From: JAAYHC01 sp964483175
GTDB lineage: Bacteria > Bacillota > UBA5301
NCBI GenBank assembly: GCA_964483175.1
Contig: CAZAAT010000003.1
Span: 1 to 51,081 of the forward strand
Direction: 5' to 3'
Length of the DNA: 51,081 bases
Of this stretch, positions 41,740 to 51,068 are shown in pieces (position 1 is the first letter of the stretch; each line of letters begins with the position of its first letter). The position numbers were made by a program, and so were the translations under genes. The notes beneath the pieces were generated by a model. It was not told the DNA's origin. It did no database searches and saw nothing but the letters and a program-made list of their open reading frames with translations.

Positions 41740-41994
41740 ATGCATGATATGGTAGCGATGCTCAGGCAGATTCAGGCAATCCAGTTTGCCGCTATTGAGC
41801 TGCACCTCTACTTAAATACTCACCCCCGGGATCAGCGGGCTTTAGAAGAGTACAATGAGCTGGTCTGTAAGCTTGAGCAATTAGAGGCCGAGTATACCGA
41901 GCGGTATGGAATGCTGTATATGTTACAACAGTCCGGATTCCCATGGGAGTGGAACCGCGAACCCTGGCCATGGGATATCAACTATAGTGCTTGA
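41740..41994 (+). CDS. cotJB: spore coat protein CotJB
   Basis: 84 residues, helical. LRQIQAIQFAAIELHLYLNT, then HPRDQRALEEYNEL and a C-terminus FPWEWNREPWPWDIN rich in Trp and Pro, matching the CotJB family. ATG after ACAAGGAGGCTGTGAAAG. Lies between cotJA and cotJC. Confidence 0.88.
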   Translation: MHDMVAMLRQIQAIQFAAIELHLYLNTHPRDQRALEEYNELVCKLEQLEAEYTERYGMLYMLQQSGFPWEWNREPWPWDINYSA

Positions 41995-42011
41995 GAGGAG
42001 GGAGACAGAGT

Positions 42012-42614
42012 ATGTGGGTTTATAAAAAGATGTTAGAATATCCGGCGGATGTAACCAAGCCTGATCCGGTCTTTGCGAAGAGCCTTTTTTCTCAGTTTGG
42101 CGGTCCTGATAGCGAACTTTCCGCGGCCTTGCGTTACTTTAGTCAAGCGTGGACCATGCCTATTCCAGAAGGAAAATCCACCTTGATCAGTATTGGTACC
42201 GAAGAAATGGCCCACTGGGAGATTGTGGGCACCTTAATTTATAAGTTAATCAAAGGTGTACCGGTTGAAGAACTTGTAGCGGCTGGCCTAGGTGCTCATT
42301 ATAGCCAGCATGATCGGGCCCTATATCCACATGATGCCGCCGGTGTACCTTGGATGGCAGCATATATTCAGTCCCTTGGTGATCCAATCGCCGATATCCA
42401 TGAGGATTTGGCTGCTGAGGAAAAAGCTAGAGCTACTTATGAGCATTTAATCGACCAGTCCCGGGATCCAAAGGTGATAGACACTCTGAGCTTCCTTCGC
42501 CAGCGGGAGATTGTCCACTTCCAGCGTTTCGGTGAGGTCCTGGATCTGCTCTATGATTATCTTGATAAGGATCGGCGGGATGACAAGGATCACAGGAAAA
42601 AGCCTAGGAAATAG
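42012..42614 (+). CDS. cotJC: CotJC, manganese catalase-like coat protein
   Basis: 200 residues from the ATG at 42012 (MWVYKK) behind GAGAGGAGGGAGA. Ferritin-like dimetal ligands are visible: ELSAALRYF, GTEEMAHWE, EDLAAEEKARATYEHL and REIVHFQRFGE. This is the manganese catalase family, and peroxide removal in the spore coat is the expected role. A lysine/arginine-rich tail ends the protein. Confidence 0.9.
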   Translation: MWVYKKMLEYPADVTKPDPVFAKSLFSQFGGPDSELSAALRYFSQAWTMPIPEGKSTLISIGTEEMAHWEIVGTLIYKLIKGVPVEELVAAGLGAHYSQHDRALYPHDAAGVPWMAAYIQSLGDPIADIHEDLAAEEKARATYEHLIDQSRDPKVIDTLSFLRQREIVHFQRFGEVLDLLYDYLDKDRRDDKDHRKKPRK

Positions 42615-42636
42615 CTGATAACCCAGGCTAGTTGGA

Positions 42637-42663
42637 GGGACATGGACCGATTGTTCATGTCCC
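42637..42663 (+). terminator. hairpin after cotJC
   Basis: GGGACATG and CATGTCCC form a perfect 8-bp stem with an 11-base loop, followed by TTGTTCT, 23 bases after the cotJC stop. Confidence 0.6.
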
Positions 42664-42706
42664 TTGTTCTGGTCTTAGTTTACTACAGATCAACAGGAGG
42701 ATCAGC

Positions 42707-43444
42707 GTGATTGATATCGTTATTCCGATGTATAATGCGGTAGAGTATAGTAAACGCTGTGTCGCAAGTATTCGCAAGACTTTAGTGGGAATTCCTTACC
42801 GGATGCATCTCTTGGACAACGGTTCGACCGATGACACTAGGCTGTGGCTGGAAAATTTGACCGGCGCGGATGTGGAAATTCAAACCGTTCCTCTTAATTT
42901 AGGAGCCCCCAAAGGCAAAAACATTATTCTTGGGCAGGTCCAACCCCGAGATTATGTGTTGTTCATCGATAATGATATTGAGTTTTTGCCGGGTTGGCTC
43001 AAACCGTTTTTGGACTTGTTTGCTGCTCATGAGGATGCCGGAATTGTGGGGATCGAAGGCTATAACATGACCATTCATGCCGAGCATCGCAGCTTGGAGC
43101 GGGTCTTGGCGAGCTTTCCTTGTCCATGTCATATTCTACGGGGCTGTCTAATGATGGCCAGGGGTGAGCTCGTGAGCAAGCTGGGCGGCTTCGATGAGAA
43201 ATGCGGGATGTACTGGCATGACGATGATGATTTCTGTATCCGGGCCATCGGTGCAGGCTACCAAAATTACGTCATCTCTACTGACAAGGTGATTCACCAT
43301 GAGAGCCGGTCATCTTGCACACTTGCTCATGTGCGAAATCTAGCTGATTCCGCTAGGGTGCAAAAATACCTGGTGGAAAAATGGCGGCATCTGGGCTTGG
43401 TGGATCCGAAGACTTATCAACCCCGCTCGCGGGTTTTAAAGTAG
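42707..43444 (+). CDS. glycosyltransferase family 2
   Basis: 245 residues from GTG 42707 behind CAGGAGGATCAGC; an open frame from 42632 lacks a site. GT-A features: IDIVIPMYNAVEYSKRC, LLDNGSTDDTRLWL, the metal-binding FIDNDIEF, and a WHDDDDFC acceptor region. It probably transfers a sugar to a cell-surface polymer. Adjacent genes for nucleotide sugar synthesis on the other strand fit such a role. Its last 28 bases overlap the converging epimerase gene. Confidence 0.85.
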   Translation: MIDIVIPMYNAVEYSKRCVASIRKTLVGIPYRMHLLDNGSTDDTRLWLENLTGADVEIQTVPLNLGAPKGKNIILGQVQPRDYVLFIDNDIEFLPGWLKPFLDLFAAHEDAGIVGIEGYNMTIHAEHRSLERVLASFPCPCHILRGCLMMARGELVSKLGGFDEKCGMYWHDDDDFCIRAIGAGYQNYVISTDKVIHHESRSSCTLAHVRNLADSARVQKYLVEKWRHLGLVDPKTYQPRSRVLK

Positions 43445-44373
43445 TTGATGGTTGCGGTTAGTCCCTTTTTGAGGCTGACCTGCGGTTCCCAGCCCAATAG
43501 TTCGTTGGCTAGGCTAATCTCCGGGCACCGTCGTTCCGGATCGTCTTGGGGTAACGGCAAGTAGACCCGTTTAGCTGTGGAATGGCATAATGAGGCGATC
43601 AGGTCCGTCAGCTCCCGGATACTGCGTTCATCGGGGTTGCCGAGGTTGACGATTGTGCCGGCTAGGTCCGGCCAGGTCGCTAAGCGGAACAACCCTTCAA
43701 TCAAATCTGCGATATAGCAAAAGCTTCGAGTCTGGCTGCCATTACCATAGATGGTCAGATCGCGGTTAGCTAGGGCGGCAGTGATCAGGTTGGGGATAAC
43801 CCGTCCATCGTCTGCTTGCATCCCAGGTCCATAAGTATTGAAAATTCGGGCGATACGGGTGTCTAGCCTGAGCTTACGGTGATAGAGCATCGTCAGGGTT
43901 TCGGCAAAGCGCTTACCCTCATCGTAATGGCTACGCGGACCGGTGCTGTTTACATTGCCCCAATATTTTTCTGTTTGGGGGTGTACCAGTGGGTTCCCGT
44001 AAATCTCCGAGGTGGAGGCGAGGATGAATCGGCACCGGTTATGGTTGGCAAGCTCCAGCATGTTCCGGGTTCCCAGGCTGTTAACCAAGGCGGTTTCTAG
44101 GTCCAGCCGGTGGTACTGTTTGGGACTCGCCGGACTAGCCAGGTGAATGATAATCTCAGGCTGGCCCAGAAAATCACGCTCGGTATTGGTAAAAGGTTCG
44201 ATCACATCTCGTTGTAACAAGGCGAAACTTGGATTAGCCAACAAATCCGCAACATTTTGCGGTCGGCTAGTGCAAAAATTGTCGATACAAATCACTTCAT
44301 GCCCCTCCTGGAGAAAGCGTCGGCACAAATGAGTGCCGATAAATCCTGCGCCGCCTGTAATTATGACCTTCAT
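43417..44373 (-). CDS. UDP-glucuronate decarboxylase-like SDR epimerase/dehydratase
   Basis: 318 residues from ATG 44373. NAD-binding GGAGFIGTHLC and the catalytic YxxxK within SHYDEGKRFAETL; GPRSHYDEGKR closely resembles UDP-xylose synthase (UXS) motifs. The neighbouring UDP-glucose dehydrogenase would supply UDP-glucuronate, making UDP-xylose the likely product. A related epimerase or dehydratase cannot be excluded. The start overlaps the dehydrogenase stop (ATGA). Confidence 0.82.
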   Translation of the reverse strand: MKVIITGGAGFIGTHLCRRFLQEGHEVICIDNFCTSRPQNVADLLANPSFALLQRDVIEPFTNTERDFLGQPEIIIHLASPASPKQYHRLDLETALVNSLGTRNMLELANHNRCRFILASTSEIYGNPLVHPQTEKYWGNVNSTGPRSHYDEGKRFAETLTMLYHRKLRLDTRIARIFNTYGPGMQADDGRVIPNLITAALANRDLTIYGNGSQTRSFCYIADLIEGLFRLATWPDLAGTIVNLGNPDERSIRELTDLIASLCHSTAKRVYLPLPQDDPERRCPEISLANELLGWEPQVSLKKGLTATINYFKTRERG

Positions 44374-45656
44374 GGCCGGCCCACACTCCAGTACCGCCAA
44401 CCATTCGCGCGGACCATCTTCGGGTCGTAGAGGTTGCGTGTATCTATTAGGATCTTCTCCTTGACTAGGTCGGAGAGCTCTGTCAGGTCAAAGTGAGCGA
44501 ACTCGGGCCATTCTGTTAGGAGCAGGATGGCTTCCGCAGCGGCGCACGCGGTCTTTACATCCGGACAGAGTTTAATGTATGGCGCGGCGGCAGCTACATG
44601 AACCATGGCCTGGGGGTCATAGCCGGTCAGCTTGGCCCCTTCTGCTGCGAGCAACTGAGCCAGGCGCAATGCCGCAGACTCTCGGATATCATCGGTATTT
44701 GGTTTAAAGGCAAGGCCTAGTAGAGCCAAGTGCTTTCCCTTAAGGTTTGTCCCGACCATTTCTTTAATTGCGGCTAGGATGTAATTGGCTTGGCTGACAT
44801 TGATCTCTTGCACCGCTTTGAGGAGGTCAAAACTGTAACCTACATCTTCGGCCCACTGAATCAAGCCGGAGAGATCTTTGGGAAAACAGGATCCGCCGTA
44901 CCCCAGGCCGGCGCGGAGAAAAGCCACTCCAATCCGCTGATCTAACCCCATTCCCAAACTGACTTCTCCCACATCGGCACCAATCTGGTCGCACAGGCGG
45001 GCCAGGGCATTGATAAAGGAAATCTTAGTGGCCAAAAAGGCGTTGGATGCGTACTTAATTAGCTCTGCGGATTCCGGGTCGGTTTTGACGATTGTAGTAT
45101 CCAGGTGCTCATATAAACCCGCTACAGTATTTACAGCCTGTACATCTCGACCGCCGACGACGACCCGGTCAGGGTGCATGATATCCTCAAGGGCTGAACC
45201 TTCGCGTAAAAACTCCGGGTTGACCACTACAGGGCAGGGATGGTGGCTCTGATCAAGGATTTCCTGGATGTGGCGAGAGGTTCCCGGCGGGGCGGTGCTT
45301 TTGTTAACGATGATTGCTGGACGAGTAATAGTTGCGGCGACTTCTGCAGCCGCTTGGAGTAGAAAGGACAGGTCAGCTTGGCCAGACTCATCCGTCGGAG
45401 TTTGCACAGCCAAAAAAACCAGTTCGGCATCTTGCAAAGCTATTGCTAGCTGGTAGTGGAAGGATAATCTGTTGGCTTTGACATTTTCCGAGACAAGCTG
45501 CGGCAAGCCTGGCTCAAAGAGGGTCACTTGACCTGCTTTGAGCTGGGAGATTTTCTTATGGTCATGATTGACGCAAGCTACCTGGTGTCCCCAGCTAGCT
45601 AGGGCGGCGGCAGTGGTCAGCCCAACGTAGCCAACTCCAACCAGCGTAATTTTCAT
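44370..45656 (-). CDS. UDP-glucose 6-dehydrogenase
   Basis: 428 residues from ATG 45656 (MKITLVGVGYVGL). Rossmann motif GVGYVGLTTA, catalytic Cys in GYGGSCFPKDL, and the C-terminal domain with LLTEWPEFA. Oxidises UDP-glucose to UDP-glucuronate with two NAD. First gene of a two-gene operon for UDP-xylose or UDP-glucuronate supply to a polysaccharide. Confidence 0.92.
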   Translation of the reverse strand: MKITLVGVGYVGLTTAAALASWGHQVACVNHDHKKISQLKAGQVTLFEPGLPQLVSENVKANRLSFHYQLAIALQDAELVFLAVQTPTDESGQADLSFLLQAAAEVAATITRPAIIVNKSTAPPGTSRHIQEILDQSHHPCPVVVNPEFLREGSALEDIMHPDRVVVGGRDVQAVNTVAGLYEHLDTTIVKTDPESAELIKYASNAFLATKISFINALARLCDQIGADVGEVSLGMGLDQRIGVAFLRAGLGYGGSCFPKDLSGLIQWAEDVGYSFDLLKAVQEINVSQANYILAAIKEMVGTNLKGKHLALLGLAFKPNTDDIRESAALRLAQLLAAEGAKLTGYDPQAMVHVAAAAPYIKLCPDVKTACAAAEAILLLTEWPEFAHFDLTELSDLVKEKILIDTRNLYDPKMVRANGWRYWSVGRP

Positions 45657-45793
45657 CCGCAAACACCTCTTTCGTGATCCCCCCTGTTATACTACTGGGA
45701 ATGTCTGGACAAGGGTGCTAGGCGAAAGGAATCTTTCTGGCCCCGGAGAAATTCCGGATTAGTCGGAAAACATTCTAATGGCGCTGCTAGGAC

Positions 45794-45806
45794 ATACAAT
45801 ATGTAT
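45794..45806. promoter_or_regulatory. short palindrome upstream of the GntP gene
   Basis: ATACAATATGTAT is an inverted repeat 30 bases before the permease start. It may be an operator for a sugar-acid regulator, but no such regulator gene is nearby, so support is weak. Confidence 0.3.
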
Positions 45807-45836
45807 TGGTACAAAACTGCCTGAGGAGGGATATCC

Positions 45837-47201
45837 TTGTTTAGTGGTCCATTATTAGTCGTCCTGTTGGTCTTGGCTATTGTGTTTATCGTGTACATGA
45901 CAGGCAAAAAGCAGATGAACGCGTTCTTGGTCTTATTGTTAGCGGCGCTTGGTGTAGGACTCTTGGCCAAAAACCCACCTCCCGTTCCTGTTGGTGGTCA
46001 AACTGGGTTAATCGATGTCATTGCCGGTGGCTTTGGCGGCACGATGACTAGCATCGGAATTGTCATAGTTGCCGGTACGATTATCGGTACGATCCTGGAG
46101 AAAACCGGGGCGGCTTTGGTCTTAGCACAGACGATGCTAAAATTATTTGGCAAGAAAAATTCGCCTTTAGCCATGGCGGCTTCAGGCTATGTGGTTTCAA
46201 TCCCGGTTTTTTGCGATAGTGGATTTGTCATCCTTTCTTCATTAAATCGGGCTCTGGCTCAGTCCAGCGGAATCTCTTTGGGGGTCATGGGTACGGCTTT
46301 ATCGATGGGCCTTTATGCCACCCATACAATGGTACCGCCAACGCCAGGGCCGATCGCGGCAGCAGGCACCTTAGGGGCAGACCTGGGCATGGTTATTTTG
46401 ATGGGTTTCATCGCCTCAATACCAGCAACCTTGGCCGGCTGGCTCTATGCCATCAAGGTTGGGCCGAAATACCCGATCACTCCGAAGTCAGAGGTCAGCT
46501 ATGAGGATTTAATTAAAAAGTTCGGAAAACTGCCTAGCGTAAAAGATTCCTTCCTGCCGTTAGTGGTTCCGATTGTCTTGATTGCCCTGCGTTCAGTTGC
46601 GATGTTTAAGAGCAATCCATTTGGAGTGGGACTCTTCCGCGATCTGTTAGTCTTTATCGGGCATCCCATCTTTGCCCTGCTGTTAGCGGTATTCTTGGCG
46701 ATGCGCTTAGCTCCGAAGATTAACAAAGAAGTCTATGGCGATTGGGTAGGTGAAGCCATCAAAAATGCTTCGACAATTCTGGTGATTACCGGTGCTGGGG
46801 GAGCCTTTGGTGCTGTGCTCAAAGCAACTGGGATTGGCGATTATTTGGGGCAGGTACTGGCCTCGTACAATCTCGGTATCTTCCTGCCGTTTATTATCGC
46901 GGCGGCGATTAAGACAGCTCAGGGTTCGTCAACAGTAGCCCTCATCACCACGGCAGCTATTGTTGCACCTTTGCTCAACGGTCTCGGTCTAGGCAATGAG
47001 ATGGGTAGAGTCTTAGTTACCCTGGCTATTGGTGCCGGTTCAATGGTGGCTTCGCACGCGAACGACTCTTATTTCTGGGTGGTTTCGCAGTTTAGTGATA
47101 TGGATGTTAAAACAGCTTATAAGCTGCAGACCGGTGCTAGTATCGTGACCGGACTCGTAGCGATCTGTATGATTGCCATCATGGCAGCGATTCTGTTGTA
47201 A
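45837..47201 (+). CDS. GntP-family sugar-acid permease
   Basis: 454 residues from a TTG behind GAGGAGGGA. About 12 membrane helices; GntP signatures include IPVFCDSGFVILSSL, THTMVPPTPGPIAAAG and ANDSYFWVVSQF. The family imports gluconate, glycerate and related acids with protons. Followed 14 bases later by glycerate kinase, so glycerate is the most likely substrate. Confidence 0.92.
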   Translation: MFSGPLLVVLLVLAIVFIVYMTGKKQMNAFLVLLLAALGVGLLAKNPPPVPVGGQTGLIDVIAGGFGGTMTSIGIVIVAGTIIGTILEKTGAALVLAQTMLKLFGKKNSPLAMAASGYVVSIPVFCDSGFVILSSLNRALAQSSGISLGVMGTALSMGLYATHTMVPPTPGPIAAAGTLGADLGMVILMGFIASIPATLAGWLYAIKVGPKYPITPKSEVSYEDLIKKFGKLPSVKDSFLPLVVPIVLIALRSVAMFKSNPFGVGLFRDLLVFIGHPIFALLLAVFLAMRLAPKINKEVYGDWVGEAIKNASTILVITGAGGAFGAVLKATGIGDYLGQVLASYNLGIFLPFIIAAAIKTAQGSSTVALITTAAIVAPLLNGLGLGNEMGRVLVTLAIGAGSMVASHANDSYFWVVSQFSDMDVKTAYKLQTGASIVTGLVAICMIAIMAAILL

Positions 47202-47215
47202 CGGGGGGTAAGATC

Positions 47216-48370
47216 GTGAAAATCGTTGTGGCTCCAGACAAATACAAAGGTAGCATGAGCGCTCTCCAGGTGGCTCAGGCCCTGGAAACCGGCCTACTTC
47301 GGGTGCTTCCCAAGGCGGAGATTACTAAAGTACCCATGGCAGACGGCGGGGAAGGGACGGTGCAGTCTCTGGTTGATGCGACTGGCGGCCACATACGAGA
47401 AGTTGAAGTAACGGGCCCTCTCGGCGAGAGGCGCAGAGCTCAATTCGGGATCTTGGGTGATGGACTCACGGCGGTTATTGAGATGGCAGCGGCGAGCGGC
47501 CTGGCTTTGGTGCCGAAATCAGAGCGAAATCCCCTGACTACCACGACTAGAGGAACGGGTGACTTAATTAAGGCTGCTTTGGATGCAGGTTGTCGACGCC
47601 TGATAATCGGCATCGGAGGTAGTGCCACGAATGATGGCGGGGCCGGGATGGCTCAAGCCTTGGGGGTTAGCCTGCTGGACCGGGCGGGGAATGAACTCCG
47701 CCCGGGCGGTGAGGCACTACTTGAACTAGCTGCTATCGATATCTCCGGGCTTGATCCGCGCATCCAGGAAACTGAGATTGTGGTCGCCTGTGATGTCAAT
47801 AATCCACTAATCGGTCCGAATGGTGCAGCGGCCATCTATGGTCCGCAAAAGGGGGCCACCCCCGAGATGGTGGCCCGCCTTGATCAGGCTTTAGCCAACT
47901 TCGCGCAGGTTATAGAAAAGGATCTGGGCGTATCCACGCAAAACATGCCCGGGGCAGGGGCCGCGGGTGGGCTTGGTGCAGGTCTAGTTGCCTTCTTAGG
48001 AGCTACGCTCCGGGCAGGGGTGGAGATTGTTCTTGATGTAACCGATTTTCGCTCCAAACTACAGGGGGCCGACTTGGTTATTACCGGCGAAGGAGCGATG
48101 GATAGTCAGACCGCCTTTGGTAAGACCCCGGCCGGGGTGGCTAAGGCGGCCAAAGAAAAAGGCCTACCAGTAGTAGCTGTGGTAGGCACGATCGGTTCTG
48201 GGATCGAAGCCGTCTACGAGGTCGGGATCGACGCGGTTTTTTCGATTGTACCTGGGCCCTATACCTTGGAGCAAGCAATCGAGCGTGGCCCTGAACTGGT
48301 TGCAGCGACGGCGGAGAATATTGCCAGGTTGCTGGTGGCCGGCTCAGCAATCAGCTATTTATCTAAGTGA
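47216..48370 (+). CDS. glycerate kinase
   Basis: 384 residues from GTG 47216. Family motifs APDKYKGSMSALQVAQAL, MADGGEGTVQSL, GIGGSATNDGGAGMAQALG and ITGEGAMDSQTAFGKTP identify a GarK/GlxK-type kinase making 2- (or 3-) phosphoglycerate. With the GntP permease it forms a glycerate uptake and entry pathway into lower glycolysis. Its 3' end overlaps the converging ferritin-like gene by 16 bases. Confidence 0.93.
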   Translation: MKIVVAPDKYKGSMSALQVAQALETGLLRVLPKAEITKVPMADGGEGTVQSLVDATGGHIREVEVTGPLGERRRAQFGILGDGLTAVIEMAAASGLALVPKSERNPLTTTTRGTGDLIKAALDAGCRRLIIGIGGSATNDGGAGMAQALGVSLLDRAGNELRPGGEALLELAAIDISGLDPRIQETEIVVACDVNNPLIGPNGAAAIYGPQKGATPEMVARLDQALANFAQVIEKDLGVSTQNMPGAGAAGGLGAGLVAFLGATLRAGVEIVLDVTDFRSKLQGADLVITGEGAMDSQTAFGKTPAGVAKAAKEKGLPVVAVVGTIGSGIEAVYEVGIDAVFSIVPGPYTLEQAIERGPELVAATAENIARLLVAGSAISYLSK

Positions 48371-48912
48371 GCCAAGGCTGTTTCGAATAATTTTAAGTGT
48401 ACCCGTTCATCCTCATTGATGCGTTCAAGGACTCGCCTGACCCCGGGATCATCAATCTCAATGATCAGGCGCTCATAGGCTTCAATGGCACAAATTTCGC
48501 CCTCGATATCCAGGCGTAGGAGTTCAGCCGGGGTCATTTTCACGCCGTAGGCGACATTGCCGCCATCCCAATAGGCCTTGTTAGAGCGCCAATAGCGCGG
48601 ATCTCCACCGAGCTGTTCGATAAGTTCGCCCAGGAGCTCTAGATGTTCCATTTCCACCAGGGCGATGCAGAACTGTAGCCGGGCTACCTCCTTATCCGGG
48701 TTAGTGAGGTAATGGTTAAAGTACTGCGTGATGGCGGTTAGTTCAGCAGCTGCCCCATTGGCAAATGCATCCAGCAGCATTGTGGCATACTGTGGATGTG
48801 GGCGTTTTACTTTTACCGGTGGATACGGGCCCGGCGCCCGGCAGGGCAGGGATTGAATAAACTGGTCTACGCGCTCTTCGAGATCACTCAAATCAGGTAG
48901 ATGCAAGATCAT
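48355..48912 (-). CDS. ferritin-like diiron protein
   Basis: 185 residues. Four-helix metal-site pattern: ELTAITQYFNHYL, then EMEHLELLGELIEQLGG, EGEICAIEAYERLI and NEDERVHLKLFE. This pattern of Glu with ExxH pairs is that of rubrerythrin/bacterioferritin-like proteins; no rubredoxin domain is present. About 45 extra residues precede the first helix. Role probably in iron or peroxide handling, not further resolvable. Confidence 0.78.
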   Translation of the reverse strand: MILHLPDLSDLEERVDQFIQSLPCRAPGPYPPVKVKRPHPQYATMLLDAFANGAAAELTAITQYFNHYLTNPDKEVARLQFCIALVEMEHLELLGELIEQLGGDPRYWRSNKAYWDGGNVAYGVKMTPAELLRLDIEGEICAIEAYERLIIEIDDPGVRRVLERINEDERVHLKLFETALAHLDK

Positions 48913-48944
48913 CGCCTCCGCATAACATTTGCTACCACTATATG

Positions 48945-51068
48945 CTAAAGGCGGACTTTTGGCAGTTTGGCCGCTTTTAAAGCGCGGGTGGCATTGAGCA
49001 CGGCGAGCAACGTTACCCCGACGTCAGCGAAGACGGCCATCCACATGTTGGCGATTCCGACTGTGCCCAGCATGATAAAGGCTATTTTAATCCCCAAAGC
49101 TAAAACGACGTTTTGGATGACAATTTTTTTGGTTCGCTGGGCGGTTGCGATTGCGTTGAGTACTTTTGATGGTCGGGCTTCCATTAACACTACATCCGCG
49201 GCTTCGATTGCTGCATCCGAGCCAAGACCACCCATGGCAATGCCTACATCGGCTCGCGTAATTGAAGGGGCGTCATTGATTCCATCTCCGACAAAGGCCA
49301 CTTTGGCTTTGCCGTCCGCAGAATCAACTGCTATTATTTGCTCAAGTTTGGTCAGCTTGTCTTCAGGGAGCAGGTTGGCATGGACTTCACTAATGCCCAG
49401 GTTCGCTGCTACTTCTGTGGCCACCGATTGATCGTCTCCGGTCAGCATGACCGTCTTCTGGATACCTAATTGCCGGAGGCCGCTGACCAAATCGGCGGCA
49501 TCATCTCTGAGCTCGTCGGCGATGCGCAGGTATCCAGCGTAGCGCTTGTCGATCGCTAGATGCACAATTGTTCCTGCTCCGGACGGAGTCGTGAATTCAA
49601 CACCTTCATTAGCTAGCAATGTAGTGTTACCAGCTAGAATTGTTCGCTTGTTGATGATCGCGCGGACACCCTGACCGGCAATTTCCTGGTAATCAGAGAT
49701 CTCATCAATCTCGACACTGGCTCCAAAGGCTTCGCGAATGGACGTCGCAATCGGGTGGGCAGAATGGGCCTCCGCTTCCGCGGCTAAGCGAAGCAACTCT
49801 TCTTCGGAAAAGTCTGGTGTCGGCTGGATTTCGACAACTCGAAAAACTCCTTGACTCAAAGTTCCGGTTTTGTCAAAAACAACAGTATTAACAGCGGTTA
49901 GGGCTTCAAGATACTGAGCTCCTTTGACCAAGACCCCCTGCCTAGAAGCGCTGCCAATTCCAGCAAAATAAGTCAGCGGAACAGAGACAACTAGCGCGCA
50001 GGGGCAGGAGATCACTAAGAGGGTCAAGGCCCGGTACAACCAGGAACTCCAACTCGCCCCTGAAAGCACCAGTGGTGGGATGATGGCTATGGCGGCGGCC
50101 AGGGCCACTACGATTGGGGTGTAGTAACGCGCAAATTTGGTAATGAACTTCTCGGTCTGAGCTTTGCGGCTCGTTGCATTCTCGACTAGAGTCAATATGC
50201 GCGAAACAGCTGACTCCGTATACGGTCGGGTGACTTCGATGGTCAAGACTCCAGAGGCGTTAACCATACCGGCTAATGCTTGGTCACCGGCTTCCACGCG
50301 GCGGGGGACAGACTCACCGGTTAAGGCGGAGGTATCTAGGAAAGATGCTCCACTTTGGATCACCCCATCTAACGGTACGCGCTCTCCGGGTTTGACCAAG
50401 ATTAGGGACCCCGGACTGACTGTAGATGGTGAGACAATCTGGGTCTGACCATTTACTAGTAGGTTAGCTGTCTCCGGTCTGATATTAAGCAATGCTTGAA
50501 TAGAGCGCCGCGATCTATTGACGGCAAGTGACTGAAAAAGTTCCCCCACGTTAAAAAAGAGCATGACCCCGACGGCCTCTGGTAGTTCGCCGATGGCAAA
50601 AGCGCCTAGGGTTGCGATACTCATCAAGAAGTTCTCGTCCATGGCATTGCCTTGACGTAGGTTCCTGAAAGCAGCGCGTAAGACCTCATGGCCGACTAAA
50701 AGGTAGGCGGTGATAAATACGGTGTATTTGGCTAAGCCGTCGGGTAGCAACAGCCCGCCGATAAATAAGAGTGAGGCGACGGCTAAGATGATTAATTGAG
50801 AGCGATGTTCGGCCAGAGCATAGGTCTGGCGAACGCCTGCATTTTCCCGCATAATCCGCGTGCCGGGTTCGATTGAGTTCATGATCGCTTCGGCCTGTTC
50901 AAGGTAGCGGGGGTCGAGGGTGATGGTACTAGTAGCGAAGTTTAGTATGGCGTTTTCCAGGCCAGGTTCCAGACTTAGTTTTTGCTGTATTTTGGCAGCG
51001 CAGTCGGCGCAGTTAAGGTTGGCAATCTGATAGGTTTGGAGCTTGATAGCTGCTTCGGTTGTTGGCAC
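48945..51068 (-). CDS. heavy-metal P1B-type ATPase (CadA/ZntA-like)
   Basis: 707 residues from GTG 51068, with AGGAAG at the window edge as ribosome site. An N-terminal metal-binding domain has C20 and C23 in NCADC. TGES at 250-253, membrane metal site CPC at 355-357, phosphorylation site DKTGT at 399-403, GDGINDA at 594-600. The last membrane region has VFADVGVTLLAVLNA with the Asp-Gly pattern of Zn/Cd/Pb exporters. It pumps divalent heavy metals out of the cytoplasm. No ArsR-type regulator lies downstream; one could lie just outside the window. Confidence 0.92.
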   Translation of the reverse strand: MPTTEAAIKLQTYQIANLNCADCAAKIQQKLSLEPGLENAILNFATSTITLDPRYLEQAEAIMNSIEPGTRIMRENAGVRQTYALAEHRSQLIILAVASLLFIGGLLLPDGLAKYTVFITAYLLVGHEVLRAAFRNLRQGNAMDENFLMSIATLGAFAIGELPEAVGVMLFFNVGELFQSLAVNRSRRSIQALLNIRPETANLLVNGQTQIVSPSTVSPGSLILVKPGERVPLDGVIQSGASFLDTSALTGESVPRRVEAGDQALAGMVNASGVLTIEVTRPYTESAVSRILTLVENATSRKAQTEKFITKFARYYTPIVVALAAAIAIIPPLVLSGASWSSWLYRALTLLVISCPCALVVSVPLTYFAGIGSASRQGVLVKGAQYLEALTAVNTVVFDKTGTLSQGVFRVVEIQPTPDFSEEELLRLAAEAEAHSAHPIATSIREAFGASVEIDEISDYQEIAGQGVRAIINKRTILAGNTTLLANEGVEFTTPSGAGTIVHLAIDKRYAGYLRIADELRDDAADLVSGLRQLGIQKTVMLTGDDQSVATEVAANLGISEVHANLLPEDKLTKLEQIIAVDSADGKAKVAFVGDGINDAPSITRADVGIAMGGLGSDAAIEAADVVLMEARPSKVLNAIATAQRTKKIVIQNVVLALGIKIAFIMLGTVGIANMWMAVFADVGVTLLAVLNATRALKAAKLPKVRL